Assembly: GCA_021772095.1 (NCBI GenBank)
Contig: JADYXR010000186.1
Coordinates: 1-33,586, forward strand
Direction: 5' to 3'
Source of the DNA: Candidatus Obscuribacter sp.
GTDB lineage: Bacteria; Cyanobacteriota; Vampirovibrionia; Obscuribacterales; Obscuribacteraceae
DNA: 33,586 bases
A program made the position numbers and the translations under genes. The notes beneath the pieces were generated by a model that did not search any database, was not told the origin of the DNA, and was given only the letters and a program-made list of their open reading frames with translations. Positions 25,249 through 33,586 of this stretch are shown in pieces. Every line of letters begins with the position of its first letter. Within the stretch, counting starts at the first letter, position 1.

Positions 25249-25282
25249 AAGAAAGTTCGATCTCTGCGGATCGGGCTTTCTT
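25249..25282 (+). terminator. Intrinsic terminator after the small secreted protein gene
   Basis: A 14-bp stem pairs 25249-25262 with 25269-25282 (two G-T wobbles) around the 6-nt loop TCTGCG. It is followed by the T-rich CTTCTTTG. It lies about 95 bp after the 118-aa stop and isolates it from the purine operon. Confidence 0.6.
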
Positions 25283-25487
25283 CTTTGAAAATCTCTCGCA
25301 AACAGTCATTCTCGATACCAAAGGGGCACGTTCAACCTCTGCAAGATATTCAATACGCATCGACTGCAACTCGTATGGATATGGCACAGAAAGCCGCGTT
25401 TGTAACGAGCTAAGATAAAAAAGGCTGCAAACGATTCATCCCTCTGTGAAAATCGCGTAAGCTTTAGGCGTGTCGAATCCGTCGCAG

Positions 25488-25551
25488 TTCAGTTGCTGGA
25501 AAGGTGTTAAAGGGCGAAAAGCCCGATGACTAGCCAGAAGCAAGCGCTGAA
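25488..25551 (+). promoter_or_regulatory. Structured leader RNA candidate before purF
   Basis: Nested pairings are visible: TTCAG (25488-25492) with CTGAA (25547-25551), TTGCT (25493-25497) with AGCAA (25539-25543), then GG with CC (25534-25535). Inside is the hairpin GGGC-gaaaa-GCCC (25512-25524), flanked by unpaired GGTGTTAAA and GATGACTA. The element ends 18 nt before the purF start. It resembles a small aptamer but matches no riboswitch class I can recall. The rest of 25154-25569 holds no gene. Confidence 0.4.
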
Positions 25552-25569
25552 TCCCATTGGAATTCTGAT

Positions 25570-27036
25570 ATGTGTGGCATCATTGCAATCACCGGAAGCG
25601 TTGGCTCAGCCTACGAAGTTTTCTTCGGCCTGATGAACCTGCAACACCGGGGGCAGGACGGCGCCGGAATCATGACAGTCGACGGCAAAAACCCGCCGGG
25701 CTTTCATATTCAGAAAGGCAGCGGACTGATTGATACCGTCTTTTCGGAACGATCGTTTCAAGCGCTCAAGGGTAAAGCCGCGCTTGGGCACTCGCGTTAT
25801 GCGACTGTAGGACGAAACGATCCCAATCTTCTGCAGCCATTCCTCGACTCCGAGAGCGGGATTGGACTCGGTCACAATGGCAATATCGTCAACTTCTATG
25901 CCCTCCGTGACAAATGGCTGGCCACCGAAGATTCGAGAAACAGAGAGATAGTTTCAGACTCCCAGTTGATTTTGCGTTTGCTCAGCGATCATCTTAAGGA
26001 ATCGAAGGAAGTCAGCTCAGCTACCGTGTTTGCTGCGTTGGCAAAACTGATGGATGATCTGGTCGGCAGTTACTCGGTAGTTTGCTTGACCAAAGACGGC
26101 GATTTGTTTGGCTTCCGCGATCCGCATGGAATCCGCCCTCTGGCGATGGGAAGCAAAGTCAATGATGCAGGCGAAACGTTATATGCTCTCGCCAGCGAAA
26201 CCGTCGCGCTCAGATTTTTAGGCTTCGACAACATCGAAGAGCTTGATGCCGGTGAGGCTGTGTACATAACGCACGATGGCATAGTCACCAGACAAACGAT
26301 ACGAAAAGAGTCTTCTTCACCATGCATGTTCGAGTGGGTTTACTTCGCTCGAGTGGAGTCGGAATTCGCTGGACAGTCGGTCTACAAAGCCAGATTCCGT
26401 TTGGGCTTATTGCTGGCTGAACATTTGAAGAAGTGCAACATCACCGCTGACGTCGTGGTGCCAGTACCGGAAACCAGCCGAGCATCAGCGATCGCCATCG
26501 CCGAAGCGATGGGCATTCCTTTTAGAGAATTGCTGATCAAAAACAGATACGTCAACAGAACATTCATTCTGGACGACCAACAAACCAGACAGGAAGCCAT
26601 TCGTCGAAAACTCTTCCCAATCATGGATGAGATCAAAGGGCAACGTTGCCTGATCGTCGACGACTCTATTGTTCGCGGAAACACCGCAAAACAGCTGGTT
26701 CGCTTGATTCGTCAAGCTGGCGCAACCGAAATTACACTTGTGTCGACATGCCCTCCGATCAACAGCCCATGTTATTACGGAATTGATTTCCCTAGTCCTG
26801 ATGAGCTTATTGCCTATAACCGCACGGAAGAACAGATCGCTGAGGAGCTTGGTGCTGACCGTGTGGTTTTTCAAACCATCGAAGGACTGAAACAAGCGCT
26901 CGCTCAAAAGTCGCTCTGCACGGGCTGTTTGACAGGCGAATACCCAACCAGCGTCTCCGAAGGTGTTGCATTCGAAAAGCAGCGTTTGCTGGACAGAAAA
27001 GATAAGTCAGACAAAGTCAAAGAACCATCCTGTTAA
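25570..27036 (+). CDS. purF: Amidophosphoribosyltransferase
   Basis: PurF makes 5-phosphoribosylamine from PRPP and glutamine, the first step of purine synthesis. In this 488-aa protein, the Met is followed directly by Cys2 (MCGIIAI), the Ntn glutaminase nucleophile, so there is no propeptide to remove beyond Met. The glutaminase domain covers about 2-235, and the phosphoribosyltransferase domain has the PRPP loop VDDSIVRGNT (363-372). Cysteines 252, 401, 450 and 453 match the four ligands of the 4Fe-4S cluster in the Bacillus-type enzyme, which is normally oxygen labile. A weak GGA precedes the ATG. It is the first gene of the operon; a structured leader precedes it. Confidence 0.97.
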   Translation: MCGIIAITGSVGSAYEVFFGLMNLQHRGQDGAGIMTVDGKNPPGFHIQKGSGLIDTVFSERSFQALKGKAALGHSRYATVGRNDPNLLQPFLDSESGIGLGHNGNIVNFYALRDKWLATEDSRNREIVSDSQLILRLLSDHLKESKEVSSATVFAALAKLMDDLVGSYSVVCLTKDGDLFGFRDPHGIRPLAMGSKVNDAGETLYALASETVALRFLGFDNIEELDAGEAVYITHDGIVTRQTIRKESSSPCMFEWVYFARVESEFAGQSVYKARFRLGLLLAEHLKKCNITADVVVPVPETSRASAIAIAEAMGIPFRELLIKNRYVNRTFILDDQQTRQEAIRRKLFPIMDEIKGQRCLIVDDSIVRGNTAKQLVRLIRQAGATEITLVSTCPPINSPCYYGIDFPSPDELIAYNRTEEQIAEELGADRVVFQTIEGLKQALAQKSLCTGCLTGEYPTSVSEGVAFEKQRLLDRKDKSDKVKEPSC

Positions 27037-27069
27037 TCACCCCCCGCGAAAGGCCATCAAGGAGGACAA

Positions 27070-28437
27070 GTGAGCGACCTGAGTAAATCCCCAGAGGGGA
27101 AACCAATTTATGAAGGGTCCGTGAAGCGGCTCTGGCAGTCTCCTGACGATGCTGACAATTTGCGTTTTGAATTTACTGACGACTATTCTATTTTCGATTG
27201 GGGCAAAATGCCCGACACAATCACCAACAAAGGAAAGGCTTTAGCGTTCCTGGGAGCCCACTTCTTCGAGACTTTTGGTGAAGCGAAATTCTGGCAATCT
27301 TTGCGTGAGTCGAAGTATTTAAAACGTTTCGGCGGCGATTGGTTGAAGCGCCGCTTCTCACATCCGGTGTACGAAACCCTGACCACCAGCGGACTGCCAC
27401 ATCATTTTAAACGGCTGGTAAACGCAGGCGGCACAGTTGACCGCACCGCCATTGCCACCACCGATAAAGTCTATATGGAAGTCGTGAAGGCGAATGTGCC
27501 GAATCCTGAGCTGCGCAAAATGCTCAATCACGAACTTTATTTCTATCCGCATGTTAGCGATCAGAGCAAAGTGCGACAGTCGAGCACCGCAGCCGACGGC
27601 AGTGTTCGAAGATTAGTGCCGTTAGAAATCGTGTTCCGATTTGGCATGCCTGAAGGCAGTTCGTTGACTTCACGCCTGCAAAAGAATCCAGGCTACTTGC
27701 GAGAACTGGGTTTGCCTGCAGTGCCGACTCCAGGCGAATGGTTTCCTGTTCCAGTCATTGAATTTTTCACAAAATTGGAACCGAGCGATCGTCTGCTTTC
27801 CTGGACGGAAGCAAGCTTAATGTCCGGCTTATCGGCTCAAGCCTTCGAAGATTTGTTGGAGACAACGCTATACTGCGCCCTCGGTCTCTATCATTTGTTC
27901 GCTGAGAAAGGGCTTGAACTCTGGGACGGCAAATTCGAGTTCGTAGTTGAGTATCCAGCCAATGGCAAACCAAGAATTCTTTTGGCAGACAGCATCGGGC
28001 CTGACGAGTTGCGTTTGATCTGTCGCGGACATCATCTCTCAAAAGAGTTGATTCGCCAGATTTACAAGGATACGCCTTGGACCAATGCGTTGAGCAAAGC
28101 GAAAGACCTTGCCAAACAAAGGTTGGAACCGGATTTCAAACGCATATGCGCCGAAGAACTGGGACAGACCCCGGCACCACTTACGGTGGCGGAGCGCGAA
28201 ATCGTCGACGGTCTCTATGGAAGCCTCGCCAATCTGATGGCGGGCACGGAAGTATTCCCGAATCAGCCAACCATGGACGACTTCGTCAATACACTGCAGA
28301 CAACCTTTCCGCAAGACAAACCAGACGTCGGCGCTTCCGGCAATCGTCACGCGCACCGCAAATCCCAGCCCTTGAGAACAGCAATCCACCACACCGACAA
28401 AGAAATTTCGGTAAAAGCGCGAGGAGACAACAAGTAA
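27070..28437 (+). CDS. purC: SAICAR synthetase, long divergent form
   Basis: PurC joins aspartate to CAIR using ATP. The family signatures are present but divergent: IYEGSVKRLW (13-22), FTDDYSIFDWGK, RLVPLEIVFRFGMPEGSSL, and FEFVVEYPANGKPRILLADSIGPDELRL. At 455 aa it is much longer than the usual 240-300 aa. The extra sequence lies in insertions in the first half and a basic, probably disordered tail after about residue 405. The GTG start has AAGGAGG 4 nt upstream. It lies 33 nt after purF, and its TAA shares one base with the purD ATG. Confidence 0.88.
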   Translation: MSDLSKSPEGKPIYEGSVKRLWQSPDDADNLRFEFTDDYSIFDWGKMPDTITNKGKALAFLGAHFFETFGEAKFWQSLRESKYLKRFGGDWLKRRFSHPVYETLTTSGLPHHFKRLVNAGGTVDRTAIATTDKVYMEVVKANVPNPELRKMLNHELYFYPHVSDQSKVRQSSTAADGSVRRLVPLEIVFRFGMPEGSSLTSRLQKNPGYLRELGLPAVPTPGEWFPVPVIEFFTKLEPSDRLLSWTEASLMSGLSAQAFEDLLETTLYCALGLYHLFAEKGLELWDGKFEFVVEYPANGKPRILLADSIGPDELRLICRGHHLSKELIRQIYKDTPWTNALSKAKDLAKQRLEPDFKRICAEELGQTPAPLTVAEREIVDGLYGSLANLMAGTEVFPNQPTMDDFVNTLQTTFPQDKPDVGASGNRHAHRKSQPLRTAIHHTDKEISVKARGDNK

Positions 28438-29729
28438 TGTCAAAAATAGATGTTCTTGTTGTCGGCGGCGGAGGACGTGAGCACGCCCTCGTGTGGAAAA
28501 TCGCCCAGAGTCCGCTTGTTGAAAAAGTATATTGCGCGCCAGGAAATGGTGGCACCGCCAACGAAGAAAAAACCATCAATGTTCCGATCGGCGTAGATAA
28601 GTTTGAAGAACTGAGCAGATTTGCGTTGGAGAAAAAAATCGCCCTGGTCGTGATCGGACCGGATAATCCGCTTGCCGACGGTATTGTCGATCATATGGAA
28701 GCGAAAGGTTTGAAGGTATTTGGCCCCGATCAGGCTGGAGCAAAACTCGAATCAAGCAAGTCTCACGCGAAAAACATTCTCGTGGAACTCGGCATTCCGA
28801 CTGCACGCTTTGCTGTTTTTCAAGACAAAACCAGTGCATTGAATTTCGCATCTGAAAATGAATGGGCACGCGTCGTTAAAGAAGACGGGCTTGCGCTGGG
28901 CAAAGGCGTTGTGGTCTGCGACACGATCAAAGAAGTGGAAGACGCGCTATCAAAAATGTTTGGTGGCAATGCGAAGGATTCCAGCGCCACGAAAAACATC
29001 GTTGTGGTCGAGGATCGATTGCAAGGCGAAGAGCTTTCCTTGTTCCTTTTGAGTGACGGCAAGAACACTTTAACTCTGGCTGCGTGTCAGGACCATAAGC
29101 GGCGCTTCGATGGCGACACAGGTCCGAACACTGGTGGCATGGGTGCATATTCACCTGTTCCTCTTTACGAGAAATACAAAGAAGTAATCGAAAAACAAGT
29201 TGTCGAACCTATTCAACGCGCTTTAAAAAACGGGAGTCTGAAGTACAAAGGTGTCCTGTTCATCGGGATTCTGATGCAGGACGACATTCCCTACGTATTG
29301 GAATTCAATGCGCGCTTCGGCGATCCGGAAACACAAGCGCTAATGCCTCGTTTGAAATCCGATATCGTTCCAGCCCTCCTCGCCAGTGCTGAAGGAACTC
29401 TAGATCAGGTAAAGCTTGATTGGGACACACGTTTTAGTTGCTGCGTCGTTGCGTGCGCTGACAAATATCCGGAGAGTTCCTCGAAAGGTGAAACTATCGA
29501 GATCGGTGAATTGCCGGAAGATACTTATATTTTCCATGCCGGAACCGCGATTGCCAATGATGTCGTCACCACCAACGGTGGCAGAGTTCTGGCGGTCGTG
29601 TCGCTGCACGAAGCACCTGAAAAAGCTCAGCAAAACGCCTATCTTGCCTTGAAAAACGTTTCGTTCAAAGGCATCGATTACCGCAAAGATATAGCCTGGA
29701 GGGTAGCGACAAAGTGTCACTCAAGATAG
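28437..29729 (+). CDS. purD: Phosphoribosylamine-glycine ligase
   Basis: PurD joins glycine to phosphoribosylamine with ATP (step 2). In this 430-aa protein, the N-terminal Rossmann-like motif VLVVGGGGREHALVWK is followed by VIGPDNPLADG. The ATP-grasp core includes FGDPETQALMPRLKSD. The ATG at 28437 overlaps the purC stop (TAATG), with GAGGAG 10 nt upstream. The frame is open for 120 codons further upstream, but that part lies inside purC and is not PurD-like. The 3' end overlaps purN by 16 nt. Confidence 0.96.
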   Translation: MSKIDVLVVGGGGREHALVWKIAQSPLVEKVYCAPGNGGTANEEKTINVPIGVDKFEELSRFALEKKIALVVIGPDNPLADGIVDHMEAKGLKVFGPDQAGAKLESSKSHAKNILVELGIPTARFAVFQDKTSALNFASENEWARVVKEDGLALGKGVVVCDTIKEVEDALSKMFGGNAKDSSATKNIVVVEDRLQGEELSLFLLSDGKNTLTLAACQDHKRRFDGDTGPNTGGMGAYSPVPLYEKYKEVIEKQVVEPIQRALKNGSLKYKGVLFIGILMQDDIPYVLEFNARFGDPETQALMPRLKSDIVPALLASAEGTLDQVKLDWDTRFSCCVVACADKYPESSSKGETIEIGELPEDTYIFHAGTAIANDVVTTNGGRVLAVVSLHEAPEKAQQNAYLALKNVSFKGIDYRKDIAWRVATKCHSR

Positions 29730-30340
29730 CAGTATTCATCTCAGGTCGCGGTTCAAATCTCAACGCGATCATTCAAGCTATCGCTGACAAAAGGCTTGAT
29801 GCCACCATTCAATGTGTGGTGTCCAACGATGCCGAAGCGCCAGGATTGCTGATTGCCAAACAGCATGGCATCGAGACTTTCGCACTCGACCATAAAGGCA
29901 TGAAACGTGTCGAGCACGAGAGAGTAATTCTCGAGCATTTAAAAACCTACGAGATCGATTACATCGTCTTAGCAGGTTACATGCGCGTGATTAGCCCGTC
30001 TTTCTTGAAGCAATGGCATGACGAACGCGGCTACTTCAAAGTGGTCAACATTCATCCGTCCTTGCTGCCTTCCTTTCCGGGCGTTAGCGGCTACGAGGAC
30101 GCATTCAACTACGGCGTCAAAGTTTCCGGAGTTACTGTCCACCTGGTCGACGAAGAAGTCGACCGCGGAATAATTTTAGCGCAAGAACCTTTTCCCAGAT
30201 TTCCGGACGACACACTTCAAACATTTTGCGCGCGCGGTTTGTCCGTCGAACACGCGCTCTATCCGGCGGTTCTTCAACAAATCGCCAAAGAAGGAATACG
30301 CCTGACCCCGAAAAAAACAAAGGTGGAATCGAAAAAGTGA
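29714..30340 (+). CDS. purN: Phosphoribosylglycinamide formyltransferase
   Basis: PurN transfers a formyl group from 10-formyl-THF to GAR (step 3). In this 208-aa protein, GRGSNLNAI (11-19) binds phosphate. The catalytic set is Asn112 and His114 in VNIHPSLLPSF and Asp150 in VDEEVDRG, matching E. coli Asn106, His108 and Asp144. The GTG start lies inside the purD end (16-nt overlap), with GGAGGG 10 nt upstream. The stop overlaps the purL GTG by 4 bp (GTGA). The folate-dependent route implies 10-formyl-THF supply. Confidence 0.96.
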   Translation: MSLKIAVFISGRGSNLNAIIQAIADKRLDATIQCVVSNDAEAPGLLIAKQHGIETFALDHKGMKRVEHERVILEHLKTYEIDYIVLAGYMRVISPSFLKQWHDERGYFKVVNIHPSLLPSFPGVSGYEDAFNYGVKVSGVTVHLVDEEVDRGIILAQEPFPRFPDDTLQTFCARGLSVEHALYPAVLQQIAKEGIRLTPKKTKVESKK

Positions 30341-33300
30341 CCAGGACTGCAAACAGCGAGATCGAGTTGGAATCGGCATCCTCCGCGGACGGCACAGAAG
30401 TGCTGACCTTCGCGGTGTTGGCTGAAGACGAAAAAGACTTCCCTATATATTGGATCAAATTCAATCCGGCGATCACGCAAGAATCACAGCTCATCGAATG
30501 TTTAAACGACGTTCTTGTCGATCCTGTTTATCAAACTGGAAACATTCTAAAGCAGGAGGATCTGCAAAAACTTTTCGCTGGTTTCAAAACACGCGGATTT
30601 CGATGGATTGCAAAAAAACAATTCTTGCCCGGAGTCACGGATAACCTGGCTCACACAATCGCAGAAGCGCTTCAAATCAAGGGTGTTGACTCGCACATCG
30701 GTGTTGCTAGCGGTTCAGGACATTTGCTCGCCGGTGATGCAAACCTCGCTGATCGCCAGGCCGTTCAAGCACAGTCTCAGTATCATCTCTTCCACCCGTT
30801 AGTTGAAAAACTGTTCGTTGTTGATTTGAACGAGTCCGCGGAGAACGTCTCGCTGCCCGGCTTTCCTGATGTTCTACTATCCAAGCCGAAACCACCAGAA
30901 ACAATCACACTGGCCGGACTCGACGACAAACAATTAATGCAAATGAGCAAAGATCGATTGCTCGCGCTGTCGCTCGAAGAGATGAAAAAGATTCGCGACT
31001 ATTTCGCCACGAAAGAAGTAATTGCAGCAAGGACGAAACAAAACCTTCCGGAAGCCCCGACTGACGTCGAGTTAGAAGTTCTCGCTCAGACCTGGTCGGA
31101 GCACTGCAAACACAAAATTTTCAATGCCACCATCAACTATGTTGAGAAAAAATCGGCTGACGATTCTTCAGGTAAATCAGAAAAAATCGATAGCCTCTAT
31201 AAAACATACATCAAAGGTGCCACGAAGAAACTGTCTGAAAGCCGCCCCGACTTATTGTCCGTCTTCGAAGATAATTCCGGCGTGGTGAAGTGGAACGAAG
31301 AATTCGCAGTTTGCTTCAAGGTCGAAACTCACAATTCTCCATCAGCGTTAGAACCTTATGGTGGCGCGCTCACTGGAATTCTCGGCGTCAACCGAGACAT
31401 TCTTGGCACGGGTCTTGGTGCCAAGCCAATCTTCAATACCGATATTTTTTGTTTCGCTCATCCAGATTCTGAATTAGCAGACAGACCAAAATTGCTTCCA
31501 CCAGATGCAATACCAACCGGTGTGCGCAAGGGCGTTCAAGACGGCGGCAACAAGAGCGGCATTCCGACAGTGAATGGCTCGCTATTCTTCCACGATGGCT
31601 ATCGCGCCAAGCCGCTGGTGTTCTGTGGTACCGGTGGAATCCTGCCAATTAAACGCGATGGCATCAACCTCTATGAGAAGCATACGAAACCCGGCGATCG
31701 CGTCATCATGGTCGGCGGTCGCGTCGGCAAAGACGGCATCCACGGTGCAACATTCTCGTCAGAATCAATGCACGAAGGTTCGCCGGTAACTGCAGTTCAA
31801 ATCGGCGACCCGTTCACCCAGAAGCGCGTCATAGACTTCATTTTGGCTGCCCGCGACAACGGTTTAATCACAGGTCTGACCGACAACGGTGCCGGTGGAT
31901 TGTCCTCCTCTGTCGGAGAAATGGCTACCATCACCGGCGGTGCCTCAATCGATCTGGCTAAGGTTCCGTTGAAGTACCCTGGTCTTGAAGATTGGCAAAT
32001 TATCGTTTCCGAATCACAAGAAAGGATGACTCTTTCCACATCACAAGTTCCTGAACTGAAGGAACTCGCCCTCGCCTACAACGTTGAAGTCAGTGACATC
32101 GGAGAGTTTCACGACCGCGGATACTTCGAAATTCTGCGCGACGATAAAACAGTTGCACTGATCACATTGGAATTTCTACACGACGGCGTGCCGAAGCTTA
32201 ACCTACCGGCTGAGTGGTATCCGAAGGCAGAACATTCCGGCGGCACGACCTCCGGCAAAACCGCTAAAAACACCGATAACAAATCAGCCAAGAAGAGCTC
32301 ACAGAGCTCCACAACAGGACTGACAACGAAGACACTCAAAACTCTTGCGGCAGCTGCCAACGATCAAAAGGATTCATTCAATCAGCATCTCTCTACTCTT
32401 CTTTCACATCCGAACATTGCCAGTAAAGAATTTCTGATTCGTCAGTACGATCACGAAGTGCAGGGCGGCAGTGTGGTCAAGCCTTTGATGGGCTTGGAAC
32501 AAACAGCGCCTTGCGATGCGGCTGTAATCAAACCTGTTTATGGTCAACCTGAAGGTTTGGTCGTTTCGAACGGCATGTGTCCACAGTGGAGCGAACACGA
32601 TCCTTATTTAATGGCAGTCAGCGCCGTCGATGAGGCCGTGCGAAACGCTGTCGCCGTCGGCGTTGACCCCGACACAATCTGCCTGCTCGATAATTTCTGC
32701 TGGCCCGATCCGGTACAAGCGGACCGCAACCCAGAGGGCGCCTACAAGCTCGGACAACTGGTGCGAACCTGCCAGGGATTGTTTGATGCCTGCATCGCAT
32801 ATGGTGCACCATTAATCTCCGGCAAAGACAGCATGAAAAACGATTTCGATGATGGCGTCATCCGGCTTTCCATCCCACCGACTCTTCTGGTTTCTGCAAT
32901 CGGCAAAATGCCTGATGCTCTGAAGAGCGTGACAATGCAATTCAAACATGCCGGTGACGTGCTTTACGTGATGAGCGCAGGAACTACTTCTATCACTGGA
33001 AGCCACTACGCCGCGCTGTTCGATACGACAAAACAAGCGCTTCCAACTCTCAATTTGAAAGCCGCGGCAGAACTCTATCGCAAACTTTTCGAAGCCATAC
33101 AACAAGGACTGATCAATTCAGCTCACGATTTATCCGAAGGCGGACTTGCCGTCACATTAGCCGAATGTTGCATCGGCAGTAACCTCGGCGCCCACGTTTC
33201 GCTCGAAGACCTGATGGACGAAGAAGGCAGCGGCGACGTGATCAACGGACTATTCGGCGAAGGACCGGGCGCAATTTTAGTGAGTATTGCACCAAGAAAT

Positions 33301-33477
33301 GTGCCGAATTGGGAAGCACATTGGTCGACCGTAAAAGGTATTTCAAACAACCACATCGGCACCGTCAGCGGTGACAGCAGACTTTTGGTCAGCAGTGATG
33401 CTGGCGAGACGGCGACGTTAGACATGACGGTAGATCAATTAAAGACCGCATGGACTGCGCCTTTACCGTTTGAATAA
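30337..33477 (+). CDS. purL: FGAM synthase, PurS-PurL fusion type
   Basis: PurL converts FGAR to FGAM with ATP and ammonia (step 4). The start chosen is GTG 30337, overlapping the purN stop; 37 further codons are open upstream within purN. The 1046-aa product begins with a PurS-like region (about 15-190, with KQFLPGVTDNLAHTIAEAL). The synthetase core follows: LAQTWSEHCKHKIFNA, ETHNSPSALEPYGGALTGILGVNRD and GKDSMKN. It stops after TVDQLKTAWTAPLPFE with no glutaminase domain, so a separate PurQ is needed. A Thr/Ser/Lys-rich linker near 630-665 separates the two halves. Length lies between small PurL (about 740) and large PurL (about 1300). Confidence 0.93.
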   Translation: MTRTANSEIELESASSADGTEVLTFAVLAEDEKDFPIYWIKFNPAITQESQLIECLNDVLVDPVYQTGNILKQEDLQKLFAGFKTRGFRWIAKKQFLPGVTDNLAHTIAEALQIKGVDSHIGVASGSGHLLAGDANLADRQAVQAQSQYHLFHPLVEKLFVVDLNESAENVSLPGFPDVLLSKPKPPETITLAGLDDKQLMQMSKDRLLALSLEEMKKIRDYFATKEVIAARTKQNLPEAPTDVELEVLAQTWSEHCKHKIFNATINYVEKKSADDSSGKSEKIDSLYKTYIKGATKKLSESRPDLLSVFEDNSGVVKWNEEFAVCFKVETHNSPSALEPYGGALTGILGVNRDILGTGLGAKPIFNTDIFCFAHPDSELADRPKLLPPDAIPTGVRKGVQDGGNKSGIPTVNGSLFFHDGYRAKPLVFCGTGGILPIKRDGINLYEKHTKPGDRVIMVGGRVGKDGIHGATFSSESMHEGSPVTAVQIGDPFTQKRVIDFILAARDNGLITGLTDNGAGGLSSSVGEMATITGGASIDLAKVPLKYPGLEDWQIIVSESQERMTLSTSQVPELKELALAYNVEVSDIGEFHDRGYFEILRDDKTVALITLEFLHDGVPKLNLPAEWYPKAEHSGGTTSGKTAKNTDNKSAKKSSQSSTTGLTTKTLKTLAAAANDQKDSFNQHLSTLLSHPNIASKEFLIRQYDHEVQGGSVVKPLMGLEQTAPCDAAVIKPVYGQPEGLVVSNGMCPQWSEHDPYLMAVSAVDEAVRNAVAVGVDPDTICLLDNFCWPDPVQADRNPEGAYKLGQLVRTCQGLFDACIAYGAPLISGKDSMKNDFDDGVIRLSIPPTLLVSAIGKMPDALKSVTMQFKHAGDVLYVMSAGTTSITGSHYAALFDTTKQALPTLNLKAAAELYRKLFEAIQQGLINSAHDLSEGGLAVTLAECCIGSNLGAHVSLEDLMDEEGSGDVINGLFGEGPGAILVSIAPRNVPNWEAHWSTVKGISNNHIGTVSGDSRLLVSSDAGETATLDMTVDQLKTAWTAPLPFE

Positions 33478-33485
33478 GGAACAGT

Positions 33486-33586
33486 TTGAATCAGGGTCAC
33501 AGTAGTAACGTCGGTCCAACCAAAAGAACAAACAAGAAACACGCAAATAAAGCACAAAAACAACAACAACAACAACAACAACAACA
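33486..33586 (+). CDS. Start of a gene with an N-terminal polyglutamine tract (partial)
   Basis: A frame opens at TTG 33486, 8 nt after the purL stop, with AAGGA (33476-33480) 5 nt upstream, and stays open to the window edge. It encodes a polar, Lys/Asn/Thr-rich stretch of about 25 residues, then an unbroken run of Gln from CAA codons. The gene is probably translationally linked to purL. What follows is unseen: PurQ with an unusual N-terminus is possible, as is an unrelated protein. Confidence 0.5.
   Translation, partial: MNQGHSSNVGPTKRTNKKHANKAQKQQQQQQQQ
33561..33586 (+). repeat. (CAA)n trinucleotide tract
   Basis: At least eight CAA units run to the window end, in frame as glutamine codons of the partial gene. 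The tract may continue; slippage could vary its length without shifting the frame. Confidence 0.85.

Noticed and set aside
25488..25551. Known riboswitch (cobalamin or SAM class)
   Set aside because: Short similarities such as GCCCGATGA and AGCCAGAAG occur, but the core helices and conserved loops of those classes are missing.
28077..28436. N-terminal extension of 120 codons on purD
   Set aside because: It lies entirely within purC in another frame, is Arg/Gln-rich noise, and the ATG at 28437 with GAGGAG upstream starts exactly at the PurD motif.
30226..30336. Longer PurL start 37 codons upstream
   Set aside because: It falls inside purN; GTG 30337 gives the typical GTGA overlap and the upstream residues do not resemble PurL.

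Overview
The window is dense bacterial chromosome of intermediate GC. ATG, GTG and TTG starts are all used, and one kinase gene appears to start with CTG. The content is a phytochrome kinase, a Hanks-type Ser/Thr kinase, many TPR/Sel1 and DUF2207/DUF4870-type envelope proteins, and a purF-purC-purD-purN-purL operon. This suggests a large-genome, non-photosynthetic relative of Cyanobacteria (Vampirovibrionia/Melainabacteria, Obscuribacterales-like). That placement is inference from gene style; no rRNA or other taxonomic marker gene is present.

Layout. (1) 38-949, minus strand: a two-gene unit, a short helical protein followed by a MNT/AbiEii-type nucleotidyltransferase, with an extended -10 promoter and a 12-bp palindrome upstream. 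(2) 1155-10334, minus strand: a MoxR-type system of five genes. In transcription order these are a 129-aa protein, a 370-aa protein whose N-terminus is homologous to it, a MoxR AAA+ ATPase, a DUF5682 protein with TraB/TIKI-like motifs, and a VWA protein. A complete bacteriophytochrome histidine kinase sits inside this cluster on the opposite strand, between the DUF5682 and VWA genes. (3) 10411-15549, minus strand: envelope or unknown genes (secreted TPR-like protein, small glycine-rich membrane protein, DUF2207, DUF4870) and a disordered protein with 17 YDPR repeats. A degenerate tandem repeat lies between two of them. (4) 16095-20893: Ser/Thr kinase, secreted alpha/beta hydrolase, a membrane coiled-coil protein with a Cys/His cluster, a 44-aa membrane sORF with a PH-like partner, and a Sel1 protein. 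(5) 21028-25153: a TPR protein, an orphan protein, a ribbon-helix-helix-like protein under a palindromic promoter, a HEPN/Abi-like protein behind overlapping hairpins, and a small secreted protein behind a strong palindrome. (6) 25249-33586: a terminator, a structured leader, then the purine operon, ending in a new gene that opens with polyglutamine and runs off the window.

How genes work together. PurF, PurD, PurN and PurL catalyse steps 1-4 of IMP synthesis and PurC a later step. They are tightly packed (33-nt gap, then 1-, 16- and 4-nt overlaps). PurL looks like a PurS-PurL fusion, so PurQ is still needed and is not seen here. The MoxR/VWA/DUF5682 set most likely acts as one ATP-driven assembly whose substrate is unknown. 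The strongest candidates for undescribed biology are this cluster with its paralogous 129/370-aa pair and embedded phytochrome, the RHH-HEPN region, the YDPR-repeat protein, and the RNA structures before purF and the 118-aa gene.
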